DNA from: Roseibium aggregatum
Lineage (GTDB): Bacteria; Pseudomonadota; Alphaproteobacteria; Rhizobiales; Stappiaceae
NCBI RefSeq assembly: GCF_014692675.1
Contig: NZ_JABFCZ010000023.1
Location: forward strand, 1 to 64,000
Direction: 5' to 3'
Length of the DNA stretch: 64,000 nt
In this document: one piece after another, positions 7,445 through 16,524 of the stretch
How the letters are laid out: every line of letters starts with the position of its first letter
How positions within the stretch are numbered: the first letter of the stretch is position 1
The notes under the pieces: model-generated
What the model saw: the letters and a program-made list of their open reading frames with translations, nothing else
What the model was told of the DNA's origin: nothing
Databases searched by the model: none
Made by a program: the position numbers and the translations under genes

Positions 7445-8296
7445 GTGACGGATCAAGGGGCCATCGGTGGCACGGCCAGTCTCTCCGCCAAAGTGGCGGA
7501 GGGGGCGCGCTTCGCGACCGGCGGGCCGCGGACCGGCAAGTCGATCCAAGCGGTCGACCGGGCGCTCACGATGCTCGAGATCCTCGCTGGCTCGAAGGAG
7601 GCGCTCGGCCTCAACGAACTGGCGGCGCGGGCCGGGCTTAACGCCTCGACCTGCCACCATCTCGTACAGACACTGGTGGGCAGGGGCTACGTCCTCCAGG
7701 TCGGGCGCAACCGCGGCTACATGCTGTCTTCGCGTCTCAATGAGCTGGTCGAGCTGCAGGCGGGTGAGGCCGACCTTGCTGACATCGTCAAGCCTGAGAT
7801 CGAGGCGCTCGCCGAGCAGCTAGGTGAGGCGGTGCAACTGGCCACCCTGCACGGCACCAAGCTAGTCACCCAGCTTCGCGTCGGCCGGTCGAGCGCGGTG
7901 GTCGAAGTCGACGAGATCCGCAAGATGACCGCGCTGCACGCCACCGCGACCGGCAAGGCGATTCTCGCCTGGCTGCCGGACGCCGAGATCATGCGGGTGA
8001 TTTCCGAGAATGGGCTGGATCGCTACACGTCCAAGACAATCACCATGCTGCACGGGCTTATCGAGGAGCTGCGCCATGTCCGTCGCCACGGCTTCGCGAT
8101 CGACGACGAGGAACTGCGCGACGGCGTGGTCTGCGTCGGCGCTGCGATCCGCGACGAGAAAGGGGCGGTGATCGCCTCAATTTCGGCCACCTACGCAGCT
8201 CACAAGAATTCCGATGCCTATCGGACCCACGTCATCACCGGCGTGACCGAAACGGCCCGGCGGCTTTCGGATCAACTGAAGGCCAACCGCTATTGA
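7445..8296 (+). CDS. IclR-family transcriptional regulator of the catabolic locus
   Basis: A 283-residue IclR-type regulator: winged HTH at about 38-100 (SIQAVDRALTMLEIL, LGLNELAARAGLNASTCHHLVQTL) and C-terminal IclR effector-binding domain (about 115-280, motifs LHATATGKAILAWLP and GVVCVGAAIRDEKGAVIASIS). The start is GTG at 7445: GGGAGG lies 8-15 bases upstream and the ATG just before it runs into TGA after two codons. It is followed after 38 bp by the dehydrogenase gene on the same strand, so it probably controls the 8.3-24.6 kb locus. The effector is unknown. Confidence 0.9.
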   Translation: MTDQGAIGGTASLSAKVAEGARFATGGPRTGKSIQAVDRALTMLEILAGSKEALGLNELAARAGLNASTCHHLVQTLVGRGYVLQVGRNRGYMLSSRLNELVELQAGEADLADIVKPEIEALAEQLGEAVQLATLHGTKLVTQLRVGRSSAVVEVDEIRKMTALHATATGKAILAWLPDAEIMRVISENGLDRYTSKTITMLHGLIEELRHVRRHGFAIDDEELRDGVVCVGAAIRDEKGAVIASISATYAAHKNSDAYRTHVITGVTETARRLSDQLKANRY

Positions 8297-8334
8297 ACAC
8301 CCCGGGGGAGGCCGGGACAAACGAGGAGGCAAAC

Positions 8335-9492
8335 ATGACTGCTGGCGTGAAGACGCATCCGGACTTTCCTGTTCCGGAAACGATGAAGGCGTGGGTTCTG
8401 GGCGATCCCGGCGAGCTGACCCTTGTCGACAAGCCGGTGCCGCAGCCCAAGAAGGCCGAGGTGCTGGTGCGCATCGACGCGGTGGCGATCTGCGCGACTG
8501 ATCTGGAGATCATCAACCACGGTCTGCCGGCGATCATCCAAGGCGGCACGCCGTTCAACAAGAACTTCACGCCGGGCCATGAATACATGGGCACCGTCGT
8601 GGCACTCGGGCCCGGGGTCGATGAATATGAGATCGGCGACCGCGTGACCGTCGAGATCCACGCTGGCTGCGGCCAGTGCAAGCGTTGCCGCGAGGGCATG
8701 TATACGGCCTGCCACAATTACGGAAAAAACTACGGCGATGTCGACAAGGGCCACCGCGCCAACGGCTTCACCACCGACGGCGGCTTCTGCGAATACCAGG
8801 TTAACAACATCAACACGCTGGTCCATGTCGCGGACACGATGTCCGACGAGGAGGCAACGCTGGTCGTCACCGCCGGGACCGCGATGTACGGGCTGACCGA
8901 GCTGGGTGGCCTCGTCGCGGGCGAAAGCGTGGTGGTAACCGGCCCGGGCCCGATCGGCCTGCTCGGCGCGGCGGTGGCCAAGGCGCTGGGCGCGCAGCCC
9001 GTCATCCTGACCGGCACCCGCGACAACCGGCTGGAGATCGGCAAGCAGCTTGGCGCCGACCACGTTATCAACGTCCGCAACGAGGATGTGTTGGAAAAGG
9101 TCCGCGAATACACCGGTGGCAAGGGCGCGGATTACGTCGTCGAATGCTCGGGCGCACCGAACGCGCTGAACGAGGCCGCGCTGATGGTGAACCGCGGTGG
9201 CAAGATCTGCCTTGCCGCTTTCCCCTCCAGCTCGCCCGAGGTCGACGTGGCCTATCTGGTACGCAACAATATCTACCTCTACGGCATCCGCGGCGAGGGC
9301 AAGACTGCCACCCACCGGGCCGAGGCCTTCATGCGCCAGAAGCGGTTTGACGCTTCCCTAATCCACACCCATACCTTCGACATGGAGGACCTGCCCGAGG
9401 CGCTACGCTACGCCCGCGACCGGGTCGAGGACGCGATCAAAGTCGTGGTGCGCAACAAGCATGCCCAGCAACAGCGCGCGGCGGCCGAATAG
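8335..9492 (+). CDS. zinc-binding medium-chain alcohol/polyol dehydrogenase
   Basis: A 385-residue MDR-superfamily dehydrogenase starting at ATG 8335 behind GAGGAGG. Visible: catalytic zinc region (CATDLEIINHG and GHEYMGTVVALG), structural zinc cysteines in CGQCKRCREGMYTAC, and the Rossmann NAD(P) loop GPGPIGLLGAAVAKALG around 200. It oxidises an alcohol or cyclic/linear polyol to the carbonyl. As first enzyme of the operon it may start the pathway or act after the molybdenum enzyme. The sorbitol/threonine dehydrogenase branch is likely; the substrate is not readable from sequence. Confidence 0.85.
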   Translation: MTAGVKTHPDFPVPETMKAWVLGDPGELTLVDKPVPQPKKAEVLVRIDAVAICATDLEIINHGLPAIIQGGTPFNKNFTPGHEYMGTVVALGPGVDEYEIGDRVTVEIHAGCGQCKRCREGMYTACHNYGKNYGDVDKGHRANGFTTDGGFCEYQVNNINTLVHVADTMSDEEATLVVTAGTAMYGLTELGGLVAGESVVVTGPGPIGLLGAAVAKALGAQPVILTGTRDNRLEIGKQLGADHVINVRNEDVLEKVREYTGGKGADYVVECSGAPNALNEAALMVNRGGKICLAAFPSSSPEVDVAYLVRNNIYLYGIRGEGKTATHRAEAFMRQKRFDASLIHTHTFDMEDLPEALRYARDRVEDAIKVVVRNKHAQQQRAAAE

Positions 9493-9505
9493 GCCATCGC
9501 GAATG

Positions 9506-9532
9506 CGCGGCGCCGAGGCTTTCGGCGCCGCG
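9506..9532 (+). promoter_or_regulatory. intercistronic 11-bp stem-loop
   Basis: A perfect inverted repeat CGCGGCGCCGA (9506-9516) / TCGGCGCCGCG (9522-9532) with a 5-base loop lies between the dehydrogenase stop and the ribosome-binding site of the FAD subunit. There is no T-run, so it more likely stabilises the upstream mRNA segment or attenuates than terminates. Confidence 0.55.
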
Positions 9533-9552
9533 AGACCAGGAGATGCGCAATC

Positions 9553-10470
9553 ATGCTCTACTGCGATACCTACCTGCAGCCTGCGACCCTGCGTGAGGCA
9601 CTGGAGCTTCTTCGCGTAGCGCCCGAGGGTAGCCGGGTCGTCGCCGGCGCGACCGACTTGCTGCCTTGGGCGCGCGATGGCCGCGGCGGCGACGTCCAGG
9701 TTCCGCACCTGATCGACATCACCCGGGTCGATGGATTCTCGGGTTGGCGGCTAGAGGGCGAGCGGGTCCGGCTGAACGCGGGCACCGTCTATCAGGAGTT
9801 CCTGGAAGACCCCGACCTCGTGCGCCTTCTGCCCAACATGCCCCAATGCGCGGCATGGTTCGCCGACGATCAGATCCGGCGTCAGGCCACGCTGATCGGC
9901 AACATCGTCAACGCCTCGCCCGCGGGCGATGGCCTTCCGCCGATGCTGACGCTGAACGCCACGATCGAGGTCGCACGGCTTGACGGCGACCGGGTGCAGA
10001 CCCGTTCCGTCCCGGTAGAGGCTTTCGTGACCGGCCCAGGACGGACCCTGCTGCAGCCCGGCGAGATCGCGACCGCGGTGACCTGCGATGCGGTGGAAGG
10101 CTATGGCGGCTCGTTCCAGAAGGTGGGGCTGCGCCGCTCGCTCGTCATCTCGGCGGTCTGCTGCGCCGCGCTCGTCAAGACTGATGCCAAGGGCCGGTTG
10201 GTCGAGGACGCGCGCCTCGCACTCGGAGGCGTCGGCCCCCGTCCGATCCGGCTGCGCGACATAGAGGAGATGCTGCGCGGAAAGGAGTTGACCCGCGACC
10301 TGATCGCTAAGGTGAGCCTGCTTCCGGCCCGGCACGTCGCCTCGCGCAGCCGCGTAGAATACCGCCGCGCCGTCGTGCAGGGCTTCGTGGGCTCCGCGAT
10401 TGAGGATGCACTCGCCGCCCTGTGTGTGTGCGGAACCCATTCGACCGCAAAGGAGGCCGTCGATGCCTGA
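9553..10470 (+). CDS. FAD-binding subunit of XdhD/CO-dehydrogenase-type molybdenum hydroxylase
   Basis: A 305-residue CoxM/YgfM-type flavoprotein subunit. Visible: pyrophosphate-contacting segment VVAGATDLLPWAR near 33-45, the second FAD motif TLIGNIVNASPAGDGLPPML (about 115-134), and the C-terminal CO_deh_flav_C domain (SLVISAVCCAALV, ALGGVGPRPIRLRDIE). It passes electrons from the Fe-S clusters to NAD or another acceptor. It overlaps the next gene by 8 bases. Confidence 0.88.
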   Translation: MLYCDTYLQPATLREALELLRVAPEGSRVVAGATDLLPWARDGRGGDVQVPHLIDITRVDGFSGWRLEGERVRLNAGTVYQEFLEDPDLVRLLPNMPQCAAWFADDQIRRQATLIGNIVNASPAGDGLPPMLTLNATIEVARLDGDRVQTRSVPVEAFVTGPGRTLLQPGEIATAVTCDAVEGYGGSFQKVGLRRSLVISAVCCAALVKTDAKGRLVEDARLALGGVGPRPIRLRDIEEMLRGKELTRDLIAKVSLLPARHVASRSRVEYRRAVVQGFVGSAIEDALAALCVCGTHSTAKEAVDA

Positions 10471-12364
10471 CACCCTGACACACCCGACCGTCACAGCGGT
10501 CACGCTCGATCTCACCATCAACGGTCGGCGCCAGCGCGTTCAGGCAGACCCGGGGGCACGCCTTCTCGACGTGCTGCGCGACGGGCTGATGCTGACCGGC
10601 GCGAAGGAAGGCTGCGGCGCGGGCGAATGCGGCACCTGTTCCGTTTTCGTCGATGGCAAGCTCATCAAGTCCTGCCTGATGCCCGCCGCCAAGGCGCAGG
10701 GCGCCGAGGTCGAGACTGTTGAGGGGTTGGCCAGAACGGGCGACCTCACCGCGGTACAGAAGGCGTTCCACAAGACCGGGGCCAGCCAGTGCGGCTATTG
10801 CATCCCTGGCATGGTGATGGCCGCGACCGCCACGCTGCGCGACAACCCCGATGCGGATATCGAGGAGATCAAGGAGCGGATGGGGGGCAACATCTGCCGC
10901 TGCACCGGCTATTCGAAGATATTTGAGGCGGTCGAGATCGCCCGCGACGTGATCGCCGGGCGCCTGCCGCATACGGCGCTCGACCCCGAGGCGGTGGGCA
11001 ACAGCTTCATCGGCCACAACACGCGCCGTCTCGACGCGCCATCGAAGGTAACGGGGCGGCTGCGGTATGCGGGCGACATGGTGATGCCGGGGATGCTGCA
11101 CATGCAGGTGCTGCGCTCGCCCCATGCCCACGCGAAGATCGTCTCGATCGACACCACCGAGGCCGAAGCCTACCCCGGCGTCCATTGCGTGCTCACCTGC
11201 GACGACGTTCCGGGCGAGGACGGTTTCGGTGTCTTCGTCGAGGATCAGCCGGTCATGGCGCGCGACAAGGTGCGCCACGTCGGCGAGGCGGTCGCTGCGG
11301 TCGCCGCCGACAGCGTGCGGACCGCGCGCGAGGCGATGGCGCTGATCCGAGTAGAATACGACGAACTTCCGGGCCTCTTCGACCCCGAGGACGCCTTGAA
11401 GTCCGGCGCGCCCGTGATCCACGACTATGCAGCCGACAATGTAGTCAAACACATCCCCGTTCGCAAAGGCGACATCGCTGCAGGCTTTTCCGCAGCGGAT
11501 GTCATCCTTGAGGAGAGCTTCTCCACCCAGCAGGTGGAGCACGCCTACCTGGAGCCGGAGGCGGGCCTCGCCTATGTCGACCACGATGGCGTGGTCACAG
11601 TGGTCTCGCCCAGCCAGAACATCACCCACCACCGCCACATGCTGTCGCACATCATCGCCAAGCCCATCAACAAGGTGCGGTTCATCATGTCACCGGTGGG
11701 TGGCGGCTTCGGCGGCAAGGAGGACATGATATACCAGGGCATGCTGGCACTGGCCGCGATGAAGACGCGTCGCCCGGTGAAGCTGGTCTTCACGCGCGAG
11801 GAAAGCTTCGTGGCCTCGGCCAAGCGGCACCCGTCGCGCACCAGGTGCCGAATGGGGCTGACCAAGGCGGGACGCATCACAGCGGTTGAGTTCGAGATGC
11901 TCTCGGATGGAGGCGCCTACGGTATGTCCTCGGAAGGGGTGATGCGCAAGGCGGCAATCCTGTCGTGCGGACCCTACGAGATCGAGAACCTCAAGGTCGA
12001 CACCAAGGTGGTCTATACCAACAATACCCCTTCAGGCGCCTTCCGGACCTTCGGGGGAATGCAAGCCCAGTTCGCGACTGAAAGCATGATGGACATGGCG
12101 GCGGAGCGGCTGGGGATGGACCCGTTCGAGATCCGCCGCGTGAACATGATGCGAGCGGGGTCGCTTACCCACACCCAGCAGAAGCTGGCCTCGGCCGCGA
12201 TCGACCGGGTGCTTGACGCTGCCGAGGGCGCGAGCGGCTGGGAGAAGGGCGCGCCGAGCGTGCGCGGCGAAAGCCGCGGCGACCTTGACGGCCCCGGCAC
12301 GCGCAGGCCCTGTACGTTGGGCGCCCGGGTCCGCGAGACTGCAACAGACAGGTTCCGACCGTGA
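10463..12364 (+). CDS. fused 2Fe-2S / molybdopterin-binding protein, N-terminal part of an XdhD-like hydroxylase
   Basis: A 633-residue protein starting at ATG 10463 behind AAGGAGG. Residues about 10-170 are the two 2Fe-2S domains (CGAGECGTCSVF...C and CGYCIPG...CRCTG); from about 180 onward is the first half of the molybdopterin subunit (Ald_Xan_dh_C then C2, GGGFGGKEDMIYQ, GAFRTFGGMQAQFATE). This fusion order matches E. coli XdhD (about 956 residues). The reading frame degenerates after GWEK and stops at 12364; the rest of the subunit is the next gene. See finding on the split. Confidence 0.85.
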   Translation: MPDTLTHPTVTAVTLDLTINGRRQRVQADPGARLLDVLRDGLMLTGAKEGCGAGECGTCSVFVDGKLIKSCLMPAAKAQGAEVETVEGLARTGDLTAVQKAFHKTGASQCGYCIPGMVMAATATLRDNPDADIEEIKERMGGNICRCTGYSKIFEAVEIARDVIAGRLPHTALDPEAVGNSFIGHNTRRLDAPSKVTGRLRYAGDMVMPGMLHMQVLRSPHAHAKIVSIDTTEAEAYPGVHCVLTCDDVPGEDGFGVFVEDQPVMARDKVRHVGEAVAAVAADSVRTAREAMALIRVEYDELPGLFDPEDALKSGAPVIHDYAADNVVKHIPVRKGDIAAGFSAADVILEESFSTQQVEHAYLEPEAGLAYVDHDGVVTVVSPSQNITHHRHMLSHIIAKPINKVRFIMSPVGGGFGGKEDMIYQGMLALAAMKTRRPVKLVFTREESFVASAKRHPSRTRCRMGLTKAGRITAVEFEMLSDGGAYGMSSEGVMRKAAILSCGPYEIENLKVDTKVVYTNNTPSGAFRTFGGMQAQFATESMMDMAAERLGMDPFEIRRVNMMRAGSLTHTQQKLASAAIDRVLDAAEGASGWEKGAPSVRGESRGDLDGPGTRRPCTLGARVRETATDRFRP

Positions 12365-12374
12365 AGGAGGCATC

Positions 12375-13373
12375 ATGAAACGCAAGCTGAGAGGACGTGG
12401 TGTCGCTGCTTCGTGGTACGGCATCGCGCGGACGGCGACGATCGACCGCGCCGGGGCCTGGGCCGAACTTGACGACGGCGGCACGGCCAAGATCGTGACC
12501 GGCGTGACCGAGATCGGCGAGGGTATCCTGACCGTACTCGCACAGGTCGCGGCCGAGGAGCTGGGCATTCGCCCCGAGGACGTGACGATTGGCGACAACG
12601 ACACTGCCCGTTCGCCCGAGGCGGCCCATGCTGGGGCGACGCGCCAGACTTACATGATAGGCAACTCGGTGGCGCTGGCCGCGCGCGAGGCACGGGGGAA
12701 GCTCTTCGCCGAGATCGCCGACCATTGGGAGGTGTCGGCCGAGCAGCTCCGGGCCTTCAACGGAGAGATCTGGGTTGAGGACACCAACAAGCGGATGACG
12801 ATGGGAGAGGCCGTTGCGCGCTGCAAGGCGCGCGGCGTCGTGCCTGTGGGGGCCGCCAGCTTTACTGCCCATGGTACCGGGCTCGATCCGGTCGACGGCT
12901 CGGGCAGCCCGTGGCAGGCTTATGTTTTCGGCACCCAGGTGGCCGAGGTCGAGGTCGATACCGTGACTGGCGAGGTGCAGGTGCTCGGCATCTGGGCCGC
13001 CCACGACGTTGGCCGCGTCATCAACCCGCGTGGGGTCGAGGGCCAGATCGAAGGCGGCGTGGCGCAGGGCCTCGGCCAGGCGCTGATGGAGGAATGGCAG
13101 ACCGACAAAGGTCACCCAGTGACCCACGGCTTCGCCAAGTACATCCTGCCCACCTCGCTCGACATTCCCGAGATAACCTCGATACTGGTCGAGGACCGCG
13201 ATCCCAAGAGCCCGCTCGGCGCCAAGGGGATCGGAGAACCCGCGCTGGTGCCGACAGCCCCGGCGATCATGAACGCGATCTACGACGCGATCGGGGTGAG
13301 GATGAAAAGCCTTCCGGCGACGCCCGAGAAGGTACTGGCCGCGCTTGCCGCGAAGGAGGGCGCAGCCGCTTGA
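12375..13373 (+). CDS. molybdopterin-binding C-terminal part of the XdhD-like hydroxylase
   Basis: A 332-residue protein carrying the second half of a molybdenum hydroxylase large subunit: ASWYGIART, GTGL, AAHDVGRVINPRGVEGQIEGG and the catalytic Glu in GAKGIGEPALVPTAPAIMNAI near the C-terminus. Added to the preceding 633 residues it completes the length of an XdhD-type enzyme. It has its own strong AAGGAGG 4-10 bases before ATG 12375, overlapping the upstream stop. It may be a true split subunit or the distal part of a frameshifted gene. Confidence 0.8.
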   Translation: MKRKLRGRGVAASWYGIARTATIDRAGAWAELDDGGTAKIVTGVTEIGEGILTVLAQVAAEELGIRPEDVTIGDNDTARSPEAAHAGATRQTYMIGNSVALAAREARGKLFAEIADHWEVSAEQLRAFNGEIWVEDTNKRMTMGEAVARCKARGVVPVGAASFTAHGTGLDPVDGSGSPWQAYVFGTQVAEVEVDTVTGEVQVLGIWAAHDVGRVINPRGVEGQIEGGVAQGLGQALMEEWQTDKGHPVTHGFAKYILPTSLDIPEITSILVEDRDPKSPLGAKGIGEPALVPTAPAIMNAIYDAIGVRMKSLPATPEKVLAALAAKEGAAA

Positions 13374-13383
13374 CGAGAGGGCC

Positions 13384-13409
13384 CGGCCGGGATGGAGGAA
13401 CCCCGGCCG
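13384..13409 (+). promoter_or_regulatory. stem-loop upstream of tctC
   Basis: Inverted repeat CGGCCGGG (13384-13391) / CCCGGCCG (13402-13409) with a 10-base loop lies between the hydroxylase and tctC. Together with the hairpin after tctC it brackets the binding-protein gene, as expected for mRNA segment stabilisation. Confidence 0.5.
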
Positions 13410-13464
13410 ACGCCAGACATGACCAGACCCCGGGTAAGCGGGGCAAGCATACAGGGAGGATATA

Positions 13465-14433
13465 ATGACACCGAAAACGATGATCCGAGCCATTGTCGCC
13501 GCGGGTGGGCTGCTACTGGCACCCGCTCTCGCGACGCCCGCGCTGGCGCAGTTTCCCGACAAGCCGGTCGAAATGACCGTACTGTTCGGGGGCACCGCCA
13601 ATTCTATCGCGCAGGTTCTGGCGACCGAGTTGGGCAACGCCCTGGGCAAACCGGTTGTGCCGGTCAGCCGCCCAGGCGGTGGCGGGGCTGTTGGCTATTC
13701 CTACGTCGCCGATACCCGGCCAGACGGCTACAATATCGTCTGGAACTCGAACTCGATCAACACCGCCTACCACACGGGGAAGATCCCCTTCGACTACCAG
13801 AAGTTCACCCCGATCGCTATGGTATCGACAGAGGTGCCTGCGCTGGCCGTCAAGTCCGGGCGGGGCTGGAAGTCGCTCGACGAACTCAAGGCCGCCGCCA
13901 TGAAGATGGACGGCAAGCTGAAGGTGGGGATCTCGGGCAAGGGGTCGTTCACCCAGCTCGTGTCCGCCGCGCTCTTCGATGCGATGGGGATCGGCGACAA
14001 GATCTCGTACATCTCCTACGGCAACGGCAAGGCACCGGTGGAACTGATGGCGGGGCGCATCGACGCCGCCGTGCAATGGCCGGGCCAATACAAGTCCTAC
14101 GTCGATTCAGGTCAGCTCGACGTGCTGGCGGTGACCGGTAAGAAGCGGGTCGCGCTGCTGCCGGACGCGAAGACCGCCACCGAGCAGGGCTATGATGTCG
14201 ACATCACCATGTGGCGTGGGCTGGCGGCGCCGAAGGGTACGCCTCCCGAGGTGGTCAAGGCGTTGCAGGACGCCGCGAAGACCGCGGTCGAATCTCCGGC
14301 GTTCCTTAAAGCTGCGAAGAACCTCGGCTTCGACATCACCTACGAGGACAGCGCGGCCTTCGGACAGGACATCGCCAAGGACGACGCGTTCTACGCCAAG
14401 CTTCTGGGCCAGCTGGAACTGAAGAAGCAATAA
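13465..14433 (+). CDS. tctC: TctC/Bug-family periplasmic solute-binding protein
   Basis: A 322-residue tripartite tricarboxylate transporter receptor. Sec signal peptide 1-29 ends in ATPALA before QFPDKPVEM, the usual mature start of Bug proteins. The family folds as two lobes and binds carboxylates in the periplasm; typical motifs include GGGGAVGYSYVADTRPDGY and PLMA-like ELMAGRIDAAVQWPG. It starts at ATG 13465 with GGGAGG upstream. It should deliver substrate to TctBA encoded next. Confidence 0.92.
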   Translation: MTPKTMIRAIVAAGGLLLAPALATPALAQFPDKPVEMTVLFGGTANSIAQVLATELGNALGKPVVPVSRPGGGGAVGYSYVADTRPDGYNIVWNSNSINTAYHTGKIPFDYQKFTPIAMVSTEVPALAVKSGRGWKSLDELKAAAMKMDGKLKVGISGKGSFTQLVSAALFDAMGIGDKISYISYGNGKAPVELMAGRIDAAVQWPGQYKSYVDSGQLDVLAVTGKKRVALLPDAKTATEQGYDVDITMWRGLAAPKGTPPEVVKALQDAAKTAVESPAFLKAAKNLGFDITYEDSAAFGQDIAKDDAFYAKLLGQLELKKQ

Positions 14434-14448
14434 CCTCATCTACCCGAC

Positions 14449-14471
14449 GGCCGGCCCCCGTAGGGCCGGCC
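14449..14471 (+). promoter_or_regulatory. stem-loop after tctC
   Basis: Perfect 9-bp inverted repeat GGCCGGCCC (14449-14457) / GGGCCGGCC (14463-14471) with a 5-base loop and no T-run. Its place directly after the binding-protein gene fits 3'-end protection that raises TctC over the membrane subunits. Confidence 0.55.
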
Positions 14472-14490
14472 CATCCCGACGGAGTTCAAG

Positions 14491-15012
14491 ATGACAGGAC
14501 ATTCGCGCAAGGCAGACATGGCGGTGAGCAGCGTATTGACGTTGATCGGCATCGCCTGGACCGTCGAAGTCTTCCGCTCCATCCCAGCCGGCGCCGGCGG
14601 TGGCGACGTTGGGCCGCGGGCTTTCCCCCTGCTCTACGGCGTGTTGCTAATCATGCTCTCGGCGGGCTGGGGTCTGTCGCGGTTAATGGCCTCGGAAGAG
14701 CCGCCCCGGTCGGCGCCACCCTCTGATGTCGAGGCTGAGGAAGGCACCGCAACCGACACGCCCAAGGCGCGGATCGTCGCGCTGGCCCTGACACTGTTCA
14801 TCGTCCTGCTCTACGGCTGGATGATGACTCGGGTGGGTTTCCTGCTGGCGACCTTCGCGGTCGTCCTGTTTTCCACGCTGGTGATCCTGCGCGAACGGCG
14901 CTTTCTGGTGATCGGCGGCATGGCCTTCGGCATAACCTTCGCGACTTGGCTGGTCTTCGAGGTGCTTCTCGGTATCCCGCTGGCCGTCGGAAGTTGGATC
15001 AATTTGGGCTGA
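14491..15012 (+). CDS. tctB: TctB small membrane subunit of TTT transporter
   Basis: A 173-residue protein with four predicted hydrophobic segments (about 12-32, 46-66, 90-112 and 130-165), the size and layout of TctB. It is the poorly conserved small integral subunit that works with TctA. A charged loop rich in Glu/Pro/Thr (about 70-92) separates the segment pairs. GGAG lies before ATG 14491, and tctA begins three bases after its stop. Confidence 0.88.
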   Translation: MTGHSRKADMAVSSVLTLIGIAWTVEVFRSIPAGAGGGDVGPRAFPLLYGVLLIMLSAGWGLSRLMASEEPPRSAPPSDVEAEEGTATDTPKARIVALALTLFIVLLYGWMMTRVGFLLATFAVVLFSTLVILRERRFLVIGGMAFGITFATWLVFEVLLGIPLAVGSWINLG

Positions 15013-15015
15013 ACA

Positions 15016-16524
15016 ATGGACCATTTCCTCACAGCCTTGCAGATGGCGCTGACGCCCTACGCAATCGGCGCGGTGGGTCTAGGCACGATAATCGGCTTGA
15101 TCTTCGGCTCGATCCCAGGGCTCACCTTCACCGTGGCGCTGGCGCTGGCGTTGCCCGTCACCTTCGGGATGGACGCCGTCCCGGCAATCGCCCTGCTTCT
15201 GGGCACCTATATAGGCGGCATGACCGGCGGCTCGGTCTCGGCGATCCTGTTGGGCATTCCCGGCACGCCCTCGGCCGCAGCCACCGTGCTTGACGGCTAT
15301 CCAATGACCAAGCAGGGGCGCGCGTCGATCGCCCTCGGCACAGCGGTGATCGTGTCGACGGTCGGCGGCCTGTTCTCGCTGGTGGTGATGATCGTCTCGG
15401 TCAATCTCGTCAGCAAGATCGCGATCGACTTCGGCCCGGCCGAGATCTTCGCCCTCGTCCTCTTCGGCATGTCTACGATCTGCGGCCTGTCGTCTGGATC
15501 GCTGATGAAGGGGCTGATCGCGGGCGTGCTGGGCCTGCTGATCATGACGGTCGGCATTGACAAGATCGACGGCGACAACCGCATGACATTTGGCTCGGTG
15601 AACCTGCTTCAAGGCGTGAACCTCTTGGTCGCGATGATCGGGCTGTTCGCGGTTCCGTTCATCATCGACACCTTCGTGCAGCACCGCCACGGCGGTCTCG
15701 AGGCCCCCGCGACCGGCAGCCTCAAGGCCAATCTACCGTCGTTTGGCCTGATGTGGCGCAATTCCTGGCTGATGGCGCGTTGCGCGGCGATCGGCACCGG
15801 TATCGGGGCGATCCCCGGCACCGGCGGCGCGATCGCTGCCTTCCTTGCCTATTCACACGCGCGCCGCTTCTCGAAAACGCCCGAGCGCTTCGGCCGCGGC
15901 GCGATCGAGGGCGTGATCGCGCCGGAGACCGCGAACAACGCGGTGACTGGGGGCACGCTGATCCCGCTCCTGTCGCTGGGGGTGCCGGGCGATCCGGCTA
16001 CCGCGATCGTGCTGGCGGGGCTGATGATACATGGCATCACCCCGGGCCCCGCCCTGTTTATGACCTCGGAGACGACGGTCTACGCGATCTACATCGCGGT
16101 GGTCGTCGCCTACATCTTCATTCTGGTCTTCCAGCTGCTCGGCATCCGGCTCTTCGTCTACGTGCTAAGGATTCCGCAGCAGCTCCTGGCGGTGATCATC
16201 CTCGTGCTCTGCGTGATCGGCGCCTACACGGTGCGCAACTCGGCCTTCGACGTCTACTCGATGGGCGTCATCGGTGTGCTCGCCTGGGGTCTCATCCGCG
16301 CCGGCATCCCGATCACGCCGGTGATCCTGGGGATGGTGCTGGGGCCGACGCTGGAAGGCGAATACCGGACCGCGATGCAATTGTCCGGCGGCCATCTCGA
16401 CATTTTCTACAAATCGCCCGTCGCGCTGCTCTTCCTGGGGCTCTCGGCGCTTGTCGTGCTGATGCAGGCGACCACCGCGCTGCGCGAGCGGGCATCAAAA
16501 CGACTGGAGAGCAAGAATGCTTGA
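15016..16524 (+). CDS. tctA: TctA large membrane subunit of TTT transporter
   Basis: A 502-residue protein with about 12 transmembrane segments and the two inverted-repeat TctA signatures (GLIFGSIPGLTFTVALALALP near 35 and GTGIGAIPGTGGAIAAF near 255), plus PETANNAVTGG and LGVPGDPATAIVLAG. It forms the cation-coupled translocation path of the tripartite tricarboxylate transporter. It overlaps the next gene by 8 bases. Confidence 0.95.
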   Translation: MDHFLTALQMALTPYAIGAVGLGTIIGLIFGSIPGLTFTVALALALPVTFGMDAVPAIALLLGTYIGGMTGGSVSAILLGIPGTPSAAATVLDGYPMTKQGRASIALGTAVIVSTVGGLFSLVVMIVSVNLVSKIAIDFGPAEIFALVLFGMSTICGLSSGSLMKGLIAGVLGLLIMTVGIDKIDGDNRMTFGSVNLLQGVNLLVAMIGLFAVPFIIDTFVQHRHGGLEAPATGSLKANLPSFGLMWRNSWLMARCAAIGTGIGAIPGTGGAIAAFLAYSHARRFSKTPERFGRGAIEGVIAPETANNAVTGGTLIPLLSLGVPGDPATAIVLAGLMIHGITPGPALFMTSETTVYAIYIAVVVAYIFILVFQLLGIRLFVYVLRIPQQLLAVIILVLCVIGAYTVRNSAFDVYSMGVIGVLAWGLIRAGIPITPVILGMVLGPTLEGEYRTAMQLSGGHLDIFYKSPVALLFLGLSALVVLMQATTALRERASKRLESKNA

